A DNA stretch of 64,000 nucleotides from an uncultured Collinsella sp. (GCA_900542305.1 UQMU01000007.1:1-64000), one strand, 5' to 3'. Shown: positions 46,075-55,014, counted from the stretch's first letter. Notes: generated by a model not told the origin, from the letters alone. Numbers and translations are program-made.

Positions 46075-48024
46075 ATGAGGAAAACTCACCCCGTCAACGC
46101 GCTCAAGAAGCTAGGCATAGGCCTCGCCTTTGGAGCTGCAACCATCATGTCCATGCCGACATCTGCGCTCGCCTGCACGCAGATATACATGGGCAAAAAC
46201 TATACGGCCGACGGCAATACGTACTACGGCCGCGCCGAGGACTTTGGCAAGCGCTATCTTAAGCACTACGGCATCGAACCTGCCCACGAACCTGGCTTTA
46301 AGTACAGCTCGATTGAATCTGCTTTTGAATACACTTCGAACAAGCCTACCTATCGTTACAGCTATGTACGCGACCACCCCTCCAACTGGATGGGTCGCAC
46401 CGACGCCTATTCCGAGGCCGGAATCAACGAGAAGGGCGTCTCCTGCTCTGCCACGCTAAGCACTTCCTATAACGAGGAGGCCGATGCAGCAGACCGCATC
46501 GATGAGAAAGTGGGTCTGGGCGAGTACAGTTACGGCAGCATCATCCTGGGCGAGAGCGCCACGGCCCGCGAGGGCGTCGAGCTTCTCGGCAGACTGATCG
46601 ATGATCAAGGCGTCTGCACCAACGACCAGATCATCATCGCCGACAACAACGAGACCTGGCTGTTCGCCACACTTTCCGCCCATCAGTGGATCGCCATGAA
46701 GCTCGCTGACGACGTCGCGTCGCTCAACCCTAATATCGGGAGCCTCAACTACGATGTCGACCTTGATGACCCCGAGAACTGCCTACACTCCGAGGGCATC
46801 GAGTCCATGCCCGTGGAGAAGGGCTTCGCCAAATACTCCGCTGACGGCAAATTCGATGTCGCCCAAACGTATGGCGAAAGCCTCGCCGATTCCGGCGTAA
46901 ACCAGTGGTCCCGCTATGTGCAAGGCCGCGATTATTTTGGTAGTCAGCTGACCGAAGGCACAGATTACGACATTATCACAGTAAAGAAGGATGGAAAACC
47001 TGACCAAAAGGGAGCCATGGTCAGCGAAATCCAGCCCCTGTTCTTCAGGCCTGGCAAGTCTGGCTGGAGCACCTTTGAGCTGATTCGTGCCTTTGGCAAC
47101 CGCGGCGAGAACGTCCCTGGCCTCAACGCGAACACTGATGGTGTTTATTGCATCGGCAGCGAGCGCAACACCGAGATCAACCTCTTCCAGATTCGTCGCG
47201 GGTATGACCCCGAAGTCGCTACCATCCAGTGGGAAATGCTCTCCCGCGCCGCGTACTCCGTCGCCATCCCGTTGTACTCCGCTCTGATAACTGAGGTCAG
47301 CCCGTACTTCAGCGATCAGACCGTCTCCTTCGATCACTGCAACCAGACTGACGTCGTGTACAACGAGGAGCCCGAGAACTCAATCAACTACGTCCTCATG
47401 GACATCAGCTCGCTCTGCTTCGAGAACCCTGACACCCTTGGTGTCAGCGTCCGTGCCTACCTCGATGCGCTCCAGAACGAGCTTATCGAGCAGAACAAGG
47501 AAGTTGACGCCGCCATGCTGGCCGAGACGACCACCGAGGGCCGCACCGCCCTGGCCAACAAGGCCGGCAAGGCTGCTACCGAGAACACCTACAAGAAGTG
47601 CAAGGCACTGCTCCAGGAGATGCGCGCCTATCAGAAGGCCGAAAACTTCGACCAGCCCTTTACCCCAAGCGACCTGAACACCGAGACCAACGGCCTCAAG
47701 GTGTCCATCACCTACGCCAAGGATGCTCTTGCCACCGATCCGGTCACCCCGGATCAGCCCGGCACTCCTGAGCAGCCTGGCACTCCCGAGCAGCCCGCTA
47801 AGCCCGAGCAGCCCGCTAAGCCCGAGCAGCCGGCCGCCAAGCCTGAGAAGCCTGGCAAGTCCGACACCACGACCACGGTAACCACTAACAAGACGAACAC
47901 CAAGGGCGGCCTGCCCACCACTGGCGATCGTTTTGATGGCCGCATGGTGGCCGCATTCGCCATCGCTGGCGTTGCCGTCATCTCCGCGGGCGGTTACTTC
48001 CTCTACCGTCGCAATAAGGAGTAA
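46075..48024 (+). CDS. Sortase-anchored C69-family dipeptidase
   Basis: The 649-aa protein has a signal peptide (basic start, then a hydrophobic stretch ending SALA) cleaved just before Cys34; the mature N-terminus is CTQIYMGK, which fits the C69 (PepD-type) Ntn-hydrolase nucleophile. The catalytic domain covers about 34-480. A Pro-rich linker (PGTPEQPGTPEQ and PAKPEQ repeats) leads to an LPTTG sorting signal, a membrane helix and RRNKE. It should be tethered to the wall and cut dipeptides outside the cell. Confidence 0.92.
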   Translation: MRKTHPVNALKKLGIGLAFGAATIMSMPTSALACTQIYMGKNYTADGNTYYGRAEDFGKRYLKHYGIEPAHEPGFKYSSIESAFEYTSNKPTYRYSYVRDHPSNWMGRTDAYSEAGINEKGVSCSATLSTSYNEEADAADRIDEKVGLGEYSYGSIILGESATAREGVELLGRLIDDQGVCTNDQIIIADNNETWLFATLSAHQWIAMKLADDVASLNPNIGSLNYDVDLDDPENCLHSEGIESMPVEKGFAKYSADGKFDVAQTYGESLADSGVNQWSRYVQGRDYFGSQLTEGTDYDIITVKKDGKPDQKGAMVSEIQPLFFRPGKSGWSTFELIRAFGNRGENVPGLNANTDGVYCIGSERNTEINLFQIRRGYDPEVATIQWEMLSRAAYSVAIPLYSALITEVSPYFSDQTVSFDHCNQTDVVYNEEPENSINYVLMDISSLCFENPDTLGVSVRAYLDALQNELIEQNKEVDAAMLAETTTEGRTALANKAGKAATENTYKKCKALLQEMRAYQKAENFDQPFTPSDLNTETNGLKVSITYAKDALATDPVTPDQPGTPEQPGTPEQPAKPEQPAKPEQPAAKPEKPGKSDTTTTVTTNKTNTKGGLPTTGDRFDGRMVAAFAIAGVAVISAGGYFLYRRNKE

Positions 48025-48036
48025 CGTCCTAGCTGT

Positions 48037-48075
48037 GCGGGCGAGGCAGCAATGGCAGCCTCGCCCGCTCAGCCC
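48037..48075 (+). terminator. Terminator after the C69 dipeptidase
   Basis: An 11-bp stem (48037-48047 with 48058-48068) lies right after the stop and is followed by ...CTCTTTT. Confidence 0.65.
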
Positions 48076-48147
48076 GCTCTTTTGACCGGCGGGAAACCCG
48101 CCTGAAATCTTTTCAAAAAAGATTTCCCCGCACACACTTTGCTGTGT

Positions 48148-48153
48148 TATAGT
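48148..48153 (+). promoter_or_regulatory. Candidate -10 of the tryptophan transporter leader
   Basis: TATAGT lies about 60 nt ahead of the leader peptide. No clear -35 is seen at 17 nt, so the assignment is tentative. Confidence 0.4.
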
Positions 48154-48211
48154 GCAGCGCAACAGCAACTAGGTGCGACCGCGCCATGGCATCACGAAAG
48201 GAGCCACCGAC

Positions 48212-48280
48212 ATGAAGAACACGATGAAGTCTCTTAACAACTGGTGGTGGCGTGATGCGAATACGATCGGTCGACAGTGA
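48212..48280 (+). CDS. Trp-rich leader peptide
   Basis: The 22-codon frame begins behind AAGGAG and encodes a peptide with NNWWWR at residues 9-14, from three consecutive TGG codons at 48242-48250. Three Trp codons in a short peptide upstream of a terminator are the signature of ribosome-mediated attenuation, as in trpL. The genes controlled here are a transporter, not trp biosynthesis. Confidence 0.85.
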   Translation: MKNTMKSLNNWWWRDANTIGRQ

Positions 48281-48318
48281 GTCCCTCACGCCTGTTTTTG
48301 CGCTCTAGGTGATTGGAA

Positions 48319-48348
48319 GGCCTCCGGTTTCGACCGGGGGCCTTTTTC
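48319..48348 (+). terminator. Trp attenuator terminator
   Basis: A 10-bp stem with a T.G pair (48319-48328 with 48333-48342), a TTCG-type loop and a TTTTT run follows the leader peptide. Bases 48268-48274 (cggtcga, at the leader 3' end) can pair with 48330-48336 in the terminator. A ribosome stalled at the Trp codons leaves 48268-48274 free to break the terminator; one at the stop codon covers it and lets the terminator form. Confidence 0.8.
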
Positions 48349-48424
48349 TATCTCGAGCCCGATCGCATTCGCATCACGCGCCTCCGCTTTTCTCTTGCAC
48401 TCCCATTCCAAAAGGATTTTCACC

Positions 48425-48997
48425 ATGTCTCAGAACACCACCGCCACCCAGCCCCGCACCGTCCAGACCGCCGACCGTGGCAAACTCGATGTCCGCGCCC
48501 TCGTCCTGCTTGCCATCCTGCTCGCCGCCGGCTTCATCCTCAACTTCACCGTCGGCAAGGCCATCTCGGGCATCTCGGGCGGCATGATCAGCCCCGAGTT
48601 CATCATCTCGGCCTTCTGCCTCACCATCCTGGTCGTTCGCCCCAACATCGGCCAGGCGCTCGTCATCGGCCTCATCTCGGCTGCCGTGATCCAGATCACC
48701 ACCACTTCGCCGTTCGTCGATTTTGCCGCCGAGGGCATCGCCGCCATGCTCATGGCCGGCATCGTCAACGCCGCCGGCAAGAACGGTCAAATCAAGCCCG
48801 CCATCGCCATTGTCGCAACCTTCCTGACCACATTTGCCTCCGGCGTCATCTTCATGGTCATCAAGATGGCCATGCTCGGCGTGGTAGGCGAGCTCGCCGC
48901 CGCCATGCTGCCCGTCGTTGCCATGACCGCCGTCTTTAACGCCATTCTGGTCGGCGCCCTCTACCTGCCCATCCAGAAGGCCCTTAGGCTCAACTAA
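48425..48997 (+). CDS. TrpP-like membrane component, probable ECF substrate-binding (S) subunit for tryptophan
   Basis: The 190-aa membrane protein has about five to six helices. Its segment MISPEFIISAFCLTILVVRPNIGQALVIGLISAAVIQITTT resembles the TrpP tryptophan transporter family in outline (IGL.S....TTT pattern). It sits directly under a Trp leader and attenuator and is followed by EcfA and EcfT genes, so it is the likely substrate-binding subunit of an ECF transporter for tryptophan. The ATG at 48425 follows AAAGGA. Substrate is inferred from the leader. Confidence 0.8.
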   Translation: MSQNTTATQPRTVQTADRGKLDVRALVLLAILLAAGFILNFTVGKAISGISGGMISPEFIISAFCLTILVVRPNIGQALVIGLISAAVIQITTTSPFVDFAAEGIAAMLMAGIVNAAGKNGQIKPAIAIVATFLTTFASGVIFMVIKMAMLGVVGELAAAMLPVVAMTAVFNAILVGALYLPIQKALRLN

Positions 48998-49003
48998 CCC
49001 GCT

Positions 49004-49104
49004 CGGCTTTACGAGCCACCCCATCTTGGCGTTAATTCGTCGCTCGCGTACCCAAGTACGCTTCGCTCCTCTTTCGCGCCAACCTGGGGCCCCTCGTAAA
49101 GCCG
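49004..49104. repeat. Large imperfect inverted repeat between S-component and EcfA genes
   Basis: Outer 12-bp arms (49004-49015 with 49093-49104) enclose further pairing (cccca/tgggg and ttggcg/cgccaa) and a central gcgtac/gtacgc hairpin. The unit lies within a transcription unit and may attenuate or stabilise the mRNA between the S-component and ATPase genes. Confidence 0.6.
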
Positions 49105-49147
49105 TCTCCGTGCTTCACCACCAAAGACTGTCCCAAACAACGAGCTT

Positions 49148-49197
49148 TTGGGGACGTTCTTAAACGACTGGTCATTTAAGAACGTCCCCAATGACTA
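49148..49197. repeat. Palindromic repeat with 17-bp arms, second copy of the 27-bp repeat
   Basis: Arms of 17 bp (49148-49164 with 49175-49191) form a perfect palindrome. Bases 49171-49197 match 15607-15633 exactly. The pattern is REP-like. Confidence 0.65.
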
Positions 49198-49209
49198 TGA
49201 AAGGTATCC

Positions 49210-50961
49210 ATGGAAACGATCATCAACGTCGACGATGTCTCGTTCTCCTATGGCACGCAGACCGAGCAGACGCTCAGCCACATTTCGCTCAGCGTGAACA
49301 AGGGAGATTTCATCGGCATCATCGGGCCCTCGGGCGCCGGCAAGTCCACGCTTGCCGCCTGCCTGTCAGGTGCCGTGCCCCACCACTACACCGGCACGTT
49401 CTTTGGGTCCGTCATGGTTGACGGCCACGACACCTGCGAGGTCTCGCTGACCGACGTGTCGCAAATCGTCGGCAGCGTGCTGCAGGATATCGACACGCAG
49501 ATGGTCGCTTCGATCGTCGAGGACGAGATGCTCTTTGGCCTCGAGAACTTTGGCGTTCCCCACGACAAGATCGAGCAGCGCTTGAGCGAAACGCTCGAGA
49601 CCGTCGGCATCAGCGACCAGCGTGACCGCGAGATCGCCACCCTCTCGGGCGGACAGAAGCAAAAGGTGGCCATCGCCGCCATCCTCGCCATGCGTCCGCG
49701 CGTCTTGGTTCTCGACGAGCCCACCGCGGCACTCGACCCCGCCAGCTCCACGCTGGTCTTCGAGACGCTGCGTGAGGCAAACCGCACACTTGGAATCACC
49801 ATCGTCGTCGTTGAGCAAAAGGTCGCCCTACTCTCGGAGTACTGCAACCGCGTGCTCGTGCTCAACCATGGCGAAATCGCGCTGCAGGGCGAGCCACACG
49901 AGGTCTTCGCGCATACCGACGAGCTCCGTGCCATCGGCGTCGACTGCCCTCGCGTCACGCGTATCTTCAATAGCCTCGAGGCCGATGGCCTGGTAAGCGG
50001 TACCCCCTGCTTGGATGTCGATGAGGCCGAGCGCCTGATTTCGGGCATCGTCGACCCCGCACACGCGGCCATCGAAGCCCAAGCGCCTGCCGGTTCCCCG
50101 CATGCGCCGTCGTTGCGCCCTCATGCCAAGGACGCAGAACCCGTACTCACCTTCGACCATGTTGAGTTTGCCTATCCCAATGGCGGCGCCGCCGTACACG
50201 ACCTTAGCCTGACGCTCTATCCCGGCGAGCTCGTGGGCATCGTCGGCCAGAACGGTGCCGGCAAGACCACGCTCACCAAGCTGCTCACGGGTCTGCTCAA
50301 GCCCGCCTCGGGCAGCGTGCGCGTCACGGGACTGGATACTGCAACCGTCCCCACGAGCCGCATTGCCCGCGAGGTCGCAACCCTCTTCCAAAACCCCGAC
50401 CGCCAGATCTGCAAGGACACCGTGCTCGACGAGGTCGCCTTTGGCCTGGAGCTTGCCGGCATCGACCGTGCCGAGGCGCTGCGTCGCGCCCAGCTCGTCA
50501 TCGACCGCTTTGGCTTGCCGGCCGACGAGGCGCCCTTCTCGCTCTCGCGCGGTCAGCGACAAATGGTGGCGCTTGCCTCCGTCGTAGTGGTTGAGCCCAA
50601 GATCGTCGTGCTCGACGAGCCCACGAGCGGCCTTGATTACCGCGAGTGCATGACCGTCATGGAAACGGTGCGCACCATGGCCGAGCGCGGTTGCGCCGTT
50701 ATCATGGTCTGCCACGATATGGAAGTCGTCTCGGATTTTGCCGAGCGCATTGTGGTAATGGCCGACGGTCGCATCCTCGACCGCGGCCGCACGCACGAGC
50801 TATTCTCGAACATCGATCTCATGCGGCGTGCCTACGTGGAGCCTCCCCAGGTTATTGAGCTCTCGCGCCGTCTGGCATCTTCCGTCTCGACCGCTTTTGC
50901 GCAGGTGAGCGAGGTCTCCGATGTCGTTCGAATTACCAAGGAGATGGTCCACCGTGGTTAA
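49210..50961 (+). CDS. ECF transporter double ATPase (EcfA-type)
   Basis: The 583-aa protein fuses two ABC ATPase domains: Walker A GPSGAGKST (about 40) with signature LSGGQKQK, and GQNGAGKTT (about 350) with LSRGQRQM; both keep Walker B (LDEPTAALD and LDEPTSGLD). A linker of about 70 residues joins them. Such fused EcfA proteins drive ECF importers. With EcfT next and the TrpP-like gene upstream, it likely powers the same transporter, and perhaps other S subunits encoded elsewhere. Confidence 0.92.
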   Translation: METIINVDDVSFSYGTQTEQTLSHISLSVNKGDFIGIIGPSGAGKSTLAACLSGAVPHHYTGTFFGSVMVDGHDTCEVSLTDVSQIVGSVLQDIDTQMVASIVEDEMLFGLENFGVPHDKIEQRLSETLETVGISDQRDREIATLSGGQKQKVAIAAILAMRPRVLVLDEPTAALDPASSTLVFETLREANRTLGITIVVVEQKVALLSEYCNRVLVLNHGEIALQGEPHEVFAHTDELRAIGVDCPRVTRIFNSLEADGLVSGTPCLDVDEAERLISGIVDPAHAAIEAQAPAGSPHAPSLRPHAKDAEPVLTFDHVEFAYPNGGAAVHDLSLTLYPGELVGIVGQNGAGKTTLTKLLTGLLKPASGSVRVTGLDTATVPTSRIAREVATLFQNPDRQICKDTVLDEVAFGLELAGIDRAEALRRAQLVIDRFGLPADEAPFSLSRGQRQMVALASVVVVEPKIVVLDEPTSGLDYRECMTVMETVRTMAERGCAVIMVCHDMEVVSDFAERIVVMADGRILDRGRTHELFSNIDLMRRAYVEPPQVIELSRRLASSVSTAFAQVSEVSDVVRITKEMVHRG

Positions 50962-51700
50962 CGTCATCGACTACATGCCGGGTGACACGCTGCTGCATCG
51001 CCTGAACCCCGTCGTCAAACTGGGCCTCGCCGCCGCCATCATCGTCGGCATCTTCTTGTCCGACACCTACGTGGCGCTGCTGGGCTTTTTGGCGCTCACC
51101 CTTGCCCTGGGTGCCTATGCGGGCGTCGTCAACCGCCTGTTCTCGCTGCTCAAGTTGCTGATTCCGCTCGCGCTTATCATGCTGGTGCTCCAGCTGGCCT
51201 TTATGCGCGATGGCAACGTGGTGTGGAGCTTTATCACCGACACGGGCCTCATCACGGGATCGAAGGCCTGTCTGCGCCTGCTGGGTGTGGCGTTACCACT
51301 CATCCTCATGCTCACGGTGACCAAGCTCAACGACCTTGCCAACGCCTGCGTCGAGGTGCTGCACGTACCGTATCGCTATGCCTTCACCTTTACCACGGCG
51401 CTGCGCTTTGTGCCGGTGTTTGGTCAGGAGATGAACGCCATCATGGAGGCGCAGACCGCACGCGGCGTCGAGTACGACACCAAGAACCCCATCAAGAAGC
51501 TTAAGCTCATGCTGCCACTGTGCGTGCCGCTGCTCATCTCGAGCGTGGGCAAGACCGATGCCACAGCCTTGGCGGCAGAACAGCGCGGCTTCTATCTGCG
51601 TACGCGCGCCAGCTCGTACAAGCGCTACCCCATCAAGGGCCTGGACATCGCCGCGCTCATCGTCAGCATCGCCCTCATCGCCATCGGCTTCCTGTTCTAG
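50954..51700 (+). CDS. ECF transporter transmembrane coupling protein EcfT
   Basis: The 248-aa EcfT has about five membrane helices and the two Ala-Arg-Gly-type coupling motifs, AQTARGVEYD and AEQRGFYLRT. I choose GTG at 50954, which has an AAGGAG site 10 nt upstream and overlaps the EcfA stop by 8 nt; an ATG at 50921 is less likely. It links the ATPase to the S subunit. Confidence 0.92.
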   Translation: MVNVIDYMPGDTLLHRLNPVVKLGLAAAIIVGIFLSDTYVALLGFLALTLALGAYAGVVNRLFSLLKLLIPLALIMLVLQLAFMRDGNVVWSFITDTGLITGSKACLRLLGVALPLILMLTVTKLNDLANACVEVLHVPYRYAFTFTTALRFVPVFGQEMNAIMEAQTARGVEYDTKNPIKKLKLMLPLCVPLLISSVGKTDATALAAEQRGFYLRTRASSYKRYPIKGLDIAALIVSIALIAIGFLF

Positions 51701-51729
51701 TTCACCACCGACAGCAACCGTCCAACGCA

Positions 51730-51766
51730 AAAGGCCTCGGCTCGCACCAAACGAGCCGAGGCCTTT
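51730..51766. terminator. Bidirectional terminator
   Basis: A perfect 15-bp stem (51730-51744 with 51752-51766) lies between the convergent ecfT and aspartate racemase genes, with A- and T-runs at its sides. Just after it (51778-51818) is a string (accaaaataaacctgtccc) of a type often seen in small interspersed repeats. Confidence 0.85.
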
Positions 51767-51825
51767 ACTGTTTCACCAGATAAAACCTACCAAAATAAAC
51801 CTGTCCCTTTTTGGCGGGTCGGAAG

Positions 51826-52572
51826 CTAGAGGCGGTAGGGGACGCCGCTGCGGATGATGGATTCGCGCACCAGGACATCCATGGCGTCGAGGGTGATCTC
51901 GGGCATCTCTCGGTACTTTTGCAGCACCGATAGCTCGGTGCAGGCCAGAATGACGCGGTCGCAGCCGCTACGGGCGAACTCCCACATCACGCGGTCGAAC
52001 TTATCCATATCGGGCTCACGTCCGGCCTTCACATCATCGTAGATAAGCGACATCACATCGTTCTGACGTTTCTCGCTGGGATAGACGACCTCAACACCCG
52101 CAGCCTTACATTCGCGGCCGTAGACACCCGCGCCCACGGTTCCGTCGGTGCCCATGATGCCAATCTTGTGCACCGGCTCGGCCGGCATACTCAGGTTGGG
52201 GTCGAACTCGCACTCCCCCATCACCGCACCGGCCAGAGCATAGCGCACCGACTCACGCGGCATGTGGATAATCGGCACCTTCGTAAACGACTGGATCTGG
52301 TCGTAGAAGTAGTGCGACGTGTTGCAGGGAATGGCAATGTGCGCACAGCCCAGCGACTCGAGTGCCTGGGCACACTCTTTCATGGTCGCCAGCAGCTTGG
52401 CATGCTCGCCGGTCTTAATGGCCAACGTGCGGTCGGGCATGGTCGACTTGGAGAGCACCACCATGTCGATATGTTCCTGATCGCAGGCAGCAGCCGTATG
52501 ACGCACCACCTGGTCGTAGTAATACGACGTGGCCTCGGCGCCCATGCCGCCGATAACTCCCAGCTTTTCCAT
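51826..52572 (-). CDS. Aspartate/glutamate racemase family protein, probable aspartate racemase
   Basis: This 248-aa cofactor-independent racemase has the two catalytic Cys in AIPCNTSHYF (about 80) and LACTELSVL (about 200), with the N-terminal LGVIGGMGAEATSYYY. It lies 84 nt downstream of the D-aspartate ligase gene. It should make D-aspartate for that enzyme. The ATG at 52572 has AAGGAGG. Confidence 0.88.
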   Translation of the reverse strand: MEKLGVIGGMGAEATSYYYDQVVRHTAAACDQEHIDMVVLSKSTMPDRTLAIKTGEHAKLLATMKECAQALESLGCAHIAIPCNTSHYFYDQIQSFTKVPIIHMPRESVRYALAGAVMGECEFDPNLSMPAEPVHKIGIMGTDGTVGAGVYGRECKAAGVEVVYPSEKRQNDVMSLIYDDVKAGREPDMDKFDRVMWEFARSGCDRVILACTELSVLQKYREMPEITLDAMDVLVRESIIRSGVPYRL

Positions 52573-52656
52573 CGCCGCCTCCTTGATGACGCTTGCGCAA
52601 TTGCGCGTATCATACCCGCGCCCGCCCGATGCAAACCGGACGGGCGCCGCGCTCAT

Positions 52657-53913
52657 CTACTTGTAATACGTCTTGAACAGCTTAAAGTGGCGCAGCTTGG
52701 TGTGCCACATGCGCAGCCAGCGGTTAAAGACAAAGTCGCCCTTCATAAACGAAGGGTCGGCGCCCTTGCCTTCCTTGTCCAGGCGATGCACCTTAGCGCG
52801 CAGCTCGGGATCCTTGACGTACTTGTCGACGACGCCCATGGGGACGACCATCCACAGGGCCTCGTCCTGAGCCGTCACAAACTCCGGCTCAAACGGACGG
52901 TTGAACACATACTCGTCCACCACATACTTGGCAACGTTAAAGCCGCTGTTGGTAACGTAGTAGTTGCTGCGGCCCTGGCGCGTGTTGAAATCGAAGAACT
53001 TAAACGAGCCGTCGCGCTCGTCGTACTTAACGTCAAAGTTGGAATAGCCCACAAAGTGAAGGTCCTCGAGCAACTTGCGCACGCCGCCCATGAGCTCGTC
53101 GTTGGGCTCGGTAATGATACAGGCATGGTTGCCGACACCGTGGGGCTGATGCTCCTCGAGCAGCACATGGCCCAGGCACATCATGCGCACCTTGCCGTTG
53201 CGGTCGGAATAGCTGGTGAGCACGCGCATGTACTCGTCGTTGCCGGGCACGCGATCCTGCAAGATCAGGTCGTCGGTGTAGCCGCTGGCATACGAATCGC
53301 GAATGACCTGTTCCAGCTCGGCGCGGTCGGCAATCTCATAGGCCTTCTTCTGGCCCTCGAACTCATGCTGCCACCACATGATGCCGTCAGAAGGCTTCAG
53401 AATCATCGGGTAAGGAAAATCGATCTGGTCGAGCACTTCGGCAGGCGCCTCACCCTGGGCATTAAGCATCGCCTTGGTAAAGGTAAACGTGTGCGGATAG
53501 GGCACGCCATGCTTCTCGCACAGCTCGTAGAAGATCTCCTTCTTCTGGCACTGCTCGAGCATGCTGTAGGGCGCGTAGGGAGCGACGATGTTATCCGCCA
53601 GCTCATGAGCATCTTTGGCTTGAGCCACGAGAGCGACATAGTTGTCGCCACAACCCACAAGGACAATCGTCTTGTCGGCATGCGCTTGGGCAATGCCGTT
53701 GACGGTTTTGAGCATCACGGGCATGGTGTCGATATCCACGTTGGGCGTGTAGTCGATAATCTGGCTGCGGTACGCGGGACCCGTCTGATACTTGCCAAAG
53801 ACCAGACTCTTGACCTGGTACTCCTCGTAGAAGGCGCGCGCCACCGAATAGGCGTTGATGTCGCCACCAAGCAGCACGGGAATGAACTCGCGCTCTGTAA
53901 ATTGCAATGCCAT
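52657..53913 (-). CDS. ATP-grasp ligase, probable D-aspartate ligase of peptidoglycan
   Basis: The 418-aa ATP-grasp protein has an N-terminal Rossmann-like part and the grasp fold from about 110, with YPMILKPSDGIMWW, the strands around DLILQDRVPG and the metal-binding KFFDFNTRQGRSN. It resembles Enterococcus Asl(fm), which adds D-Asp to Lys in peptidoglycan; in Enterococcus the gene also pairs with an aspartate racemase. Here the pair is the same. The acceptor (Lys or Orn) is not known from sequence. Confidence 0.78.
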   Translation of the reverse strand: MALQFTEREFIPVLLGGDINAYSVARAFYEEYQVKSLVFGKYQTGPAYRSQIIDYTPNVDIDTMPVMLKTVNGIAQAHADKTIVLVGCGDNYVALVAQAKDAHELADNIVAPYAPYSMLEQCQKKEIFYELCEKHGVPYPHTFTFTKAMLNAQGEAPAEVLDQIDFPYPMILKPSDGIMWWQHEFEGQKKAYEIADRAELEQVIRDSYASGYTDDLILQDRVPGNDEYMRVLTSYSDRNGKVRMMCLGHVLLEEHQPHGVGNHACIITEPNDELMGGVRKLLEDLHFVGYSNFDVKYDERDGSFKFFDFNTRQGRSNYYVTNSGFNVAKYVVDEYVFNRPFEPEFVTAQDEALWMVVPMGVVDKYVKDPELRAKVHRLDKEGKGADPSFMKGDFVFNRWLRMWHTKLRHFKLFKTYYK

Positions 53914-54147
53914 GGAAACTTCCTATCATGAACTGCCCACACAACGGGCGGTCTTTGCGCAACTGATTTATTCTAGCGTGCCAAGCCGCCGGCGCCCAAA
54001 GCTCCACCGTATCTATGGCAATCGACGTAATCGTCCAGCACGAAGGCCAGCACGAAGACGGCGCTCACCGTTGTATGACAATGGGCAATGAACCTACCAT
54101 TGTTGTAGGATTCAGCGTATTGACATCCTCAAACGAAAGGCGCACAC

Positions 54148-54780
54148 GTGCCCCAAGACCATCCGACCGATAATCCCATCCTCAATGCCGCGAAGCGCGA
54201 GCTGGCGGAACGTGCGAAAGCGACCGCTCCCCTGTGCATGGCAAACGACGCCTACAACGGACCCGCCCGCATCGTCTCGATCAACACGTCGGCGCACAAG
54301 GGCACGCGCAAGTCGCCCGTCGCCGATGGACACGACACCGTTATAGAGCAATTTGGCCTCGCCACCGATGCGCACGCCGGGCATTGGCACCGCCAGGTCT
54401 CTTTTTTAGCCGCGGAGTCCATCCAGACGGCGCAGGCACGCGGGCTCGACGTACACGAGGGTGACTTTGGAGAGAACTTCACCACGCAAGGCATCAATCT
54501 ACTCTCGCTCCCCCTGGGAACGCAGCTCAAGATTGGCAACGATGTCCTGGTCGAAATCAGTCAGATCGGTAAGGTCTGCCACACCCGCTGTGCCATCTAC
54601 TATCTCGCCGGCGACTGCATCTTTCCCCACGAGGGCGTTTTCGGCGTGGTACTAAAGGGCGGAGAGGTCTACGCCGGCGACGATATCCAGGTAATCAAAC
54701 TCGGCGACGGCACCTGTTCGTTCACCCCCGCCGAGGCCCTCGAAGAGATTGAGCAGGCTCGCCAGAAGGGCACGCTGTAG
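54148..54780 (+). CDS. MOSC domain protein
   Basis: The 210-aa protein has a MOSC domain with the conserved Cys in GKVCHTRCAIYYLAGDC and the GDFGENFTTQGI segment. MOSC proteins deliver or bind sulfur for molybdenum or other metal cofactors; the partner is unknown. The GTG at 54148 has a GAAAGG site. No molybdopterin genes are nearby. Confidence 0.88.
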   Translation: MPQDHPTDNPILNAAKRELAERAKATAPLCMANDAYNGPARIVSINTSAHKGTRKSPVADGHDTVIEQFGLATDAHAGHWHRQVSFLAAESIQTAQARGLDVHEGDFGENFTTQGINLLSLPLGTQLKIGNDVLVEISQIGKVCHTRCAIYYLAGDCIFPHEGVFGVVLKGGEVYAGDDIQVIKLGDGTCSFTPAEALEEIEQARQKGTL

Positions 54781-54894
54781 TTATAAAACCCCACGTTGAG
54801 ATGGCTTTTACAGCCCAAAACTCCTCTCAAACAGGGCTCTGTAACGTTAAAGTTGAACTCTATGGTTTCTCAACAATTCATCATAACTGCAGGT

Positions 54895-54960
54895 CAAAGC
54901 CAAAGCCTCAAGTTCAACTTGACCCTTTGGGACCTTTAAGGTTCAAGTTGAGGTCGAAAG
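54895..54960 (+). promoter_or_regulatory. Dyad region upstream of the secreted coiled-coil protein gene
   Basis: A perfect 15-bp palindrome (tcaagtt c aacttga) is followed by a matching half-site in ggttcaagttgagg, about 60-120 nt before the gene at 55015. A third partial match (aaagttgaac) lies further upstream. It looks like an operator, perhaps for a MerR-type regulator, but the regulator is not known. 54781-54894 has no gene. Confidence 0.45.
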
Positions 54961-55014
54961 CAGTAGTAGAATACCGTTCGAACCATAACCTACGATTGAT
55001 TGCAGAGGGACTGG

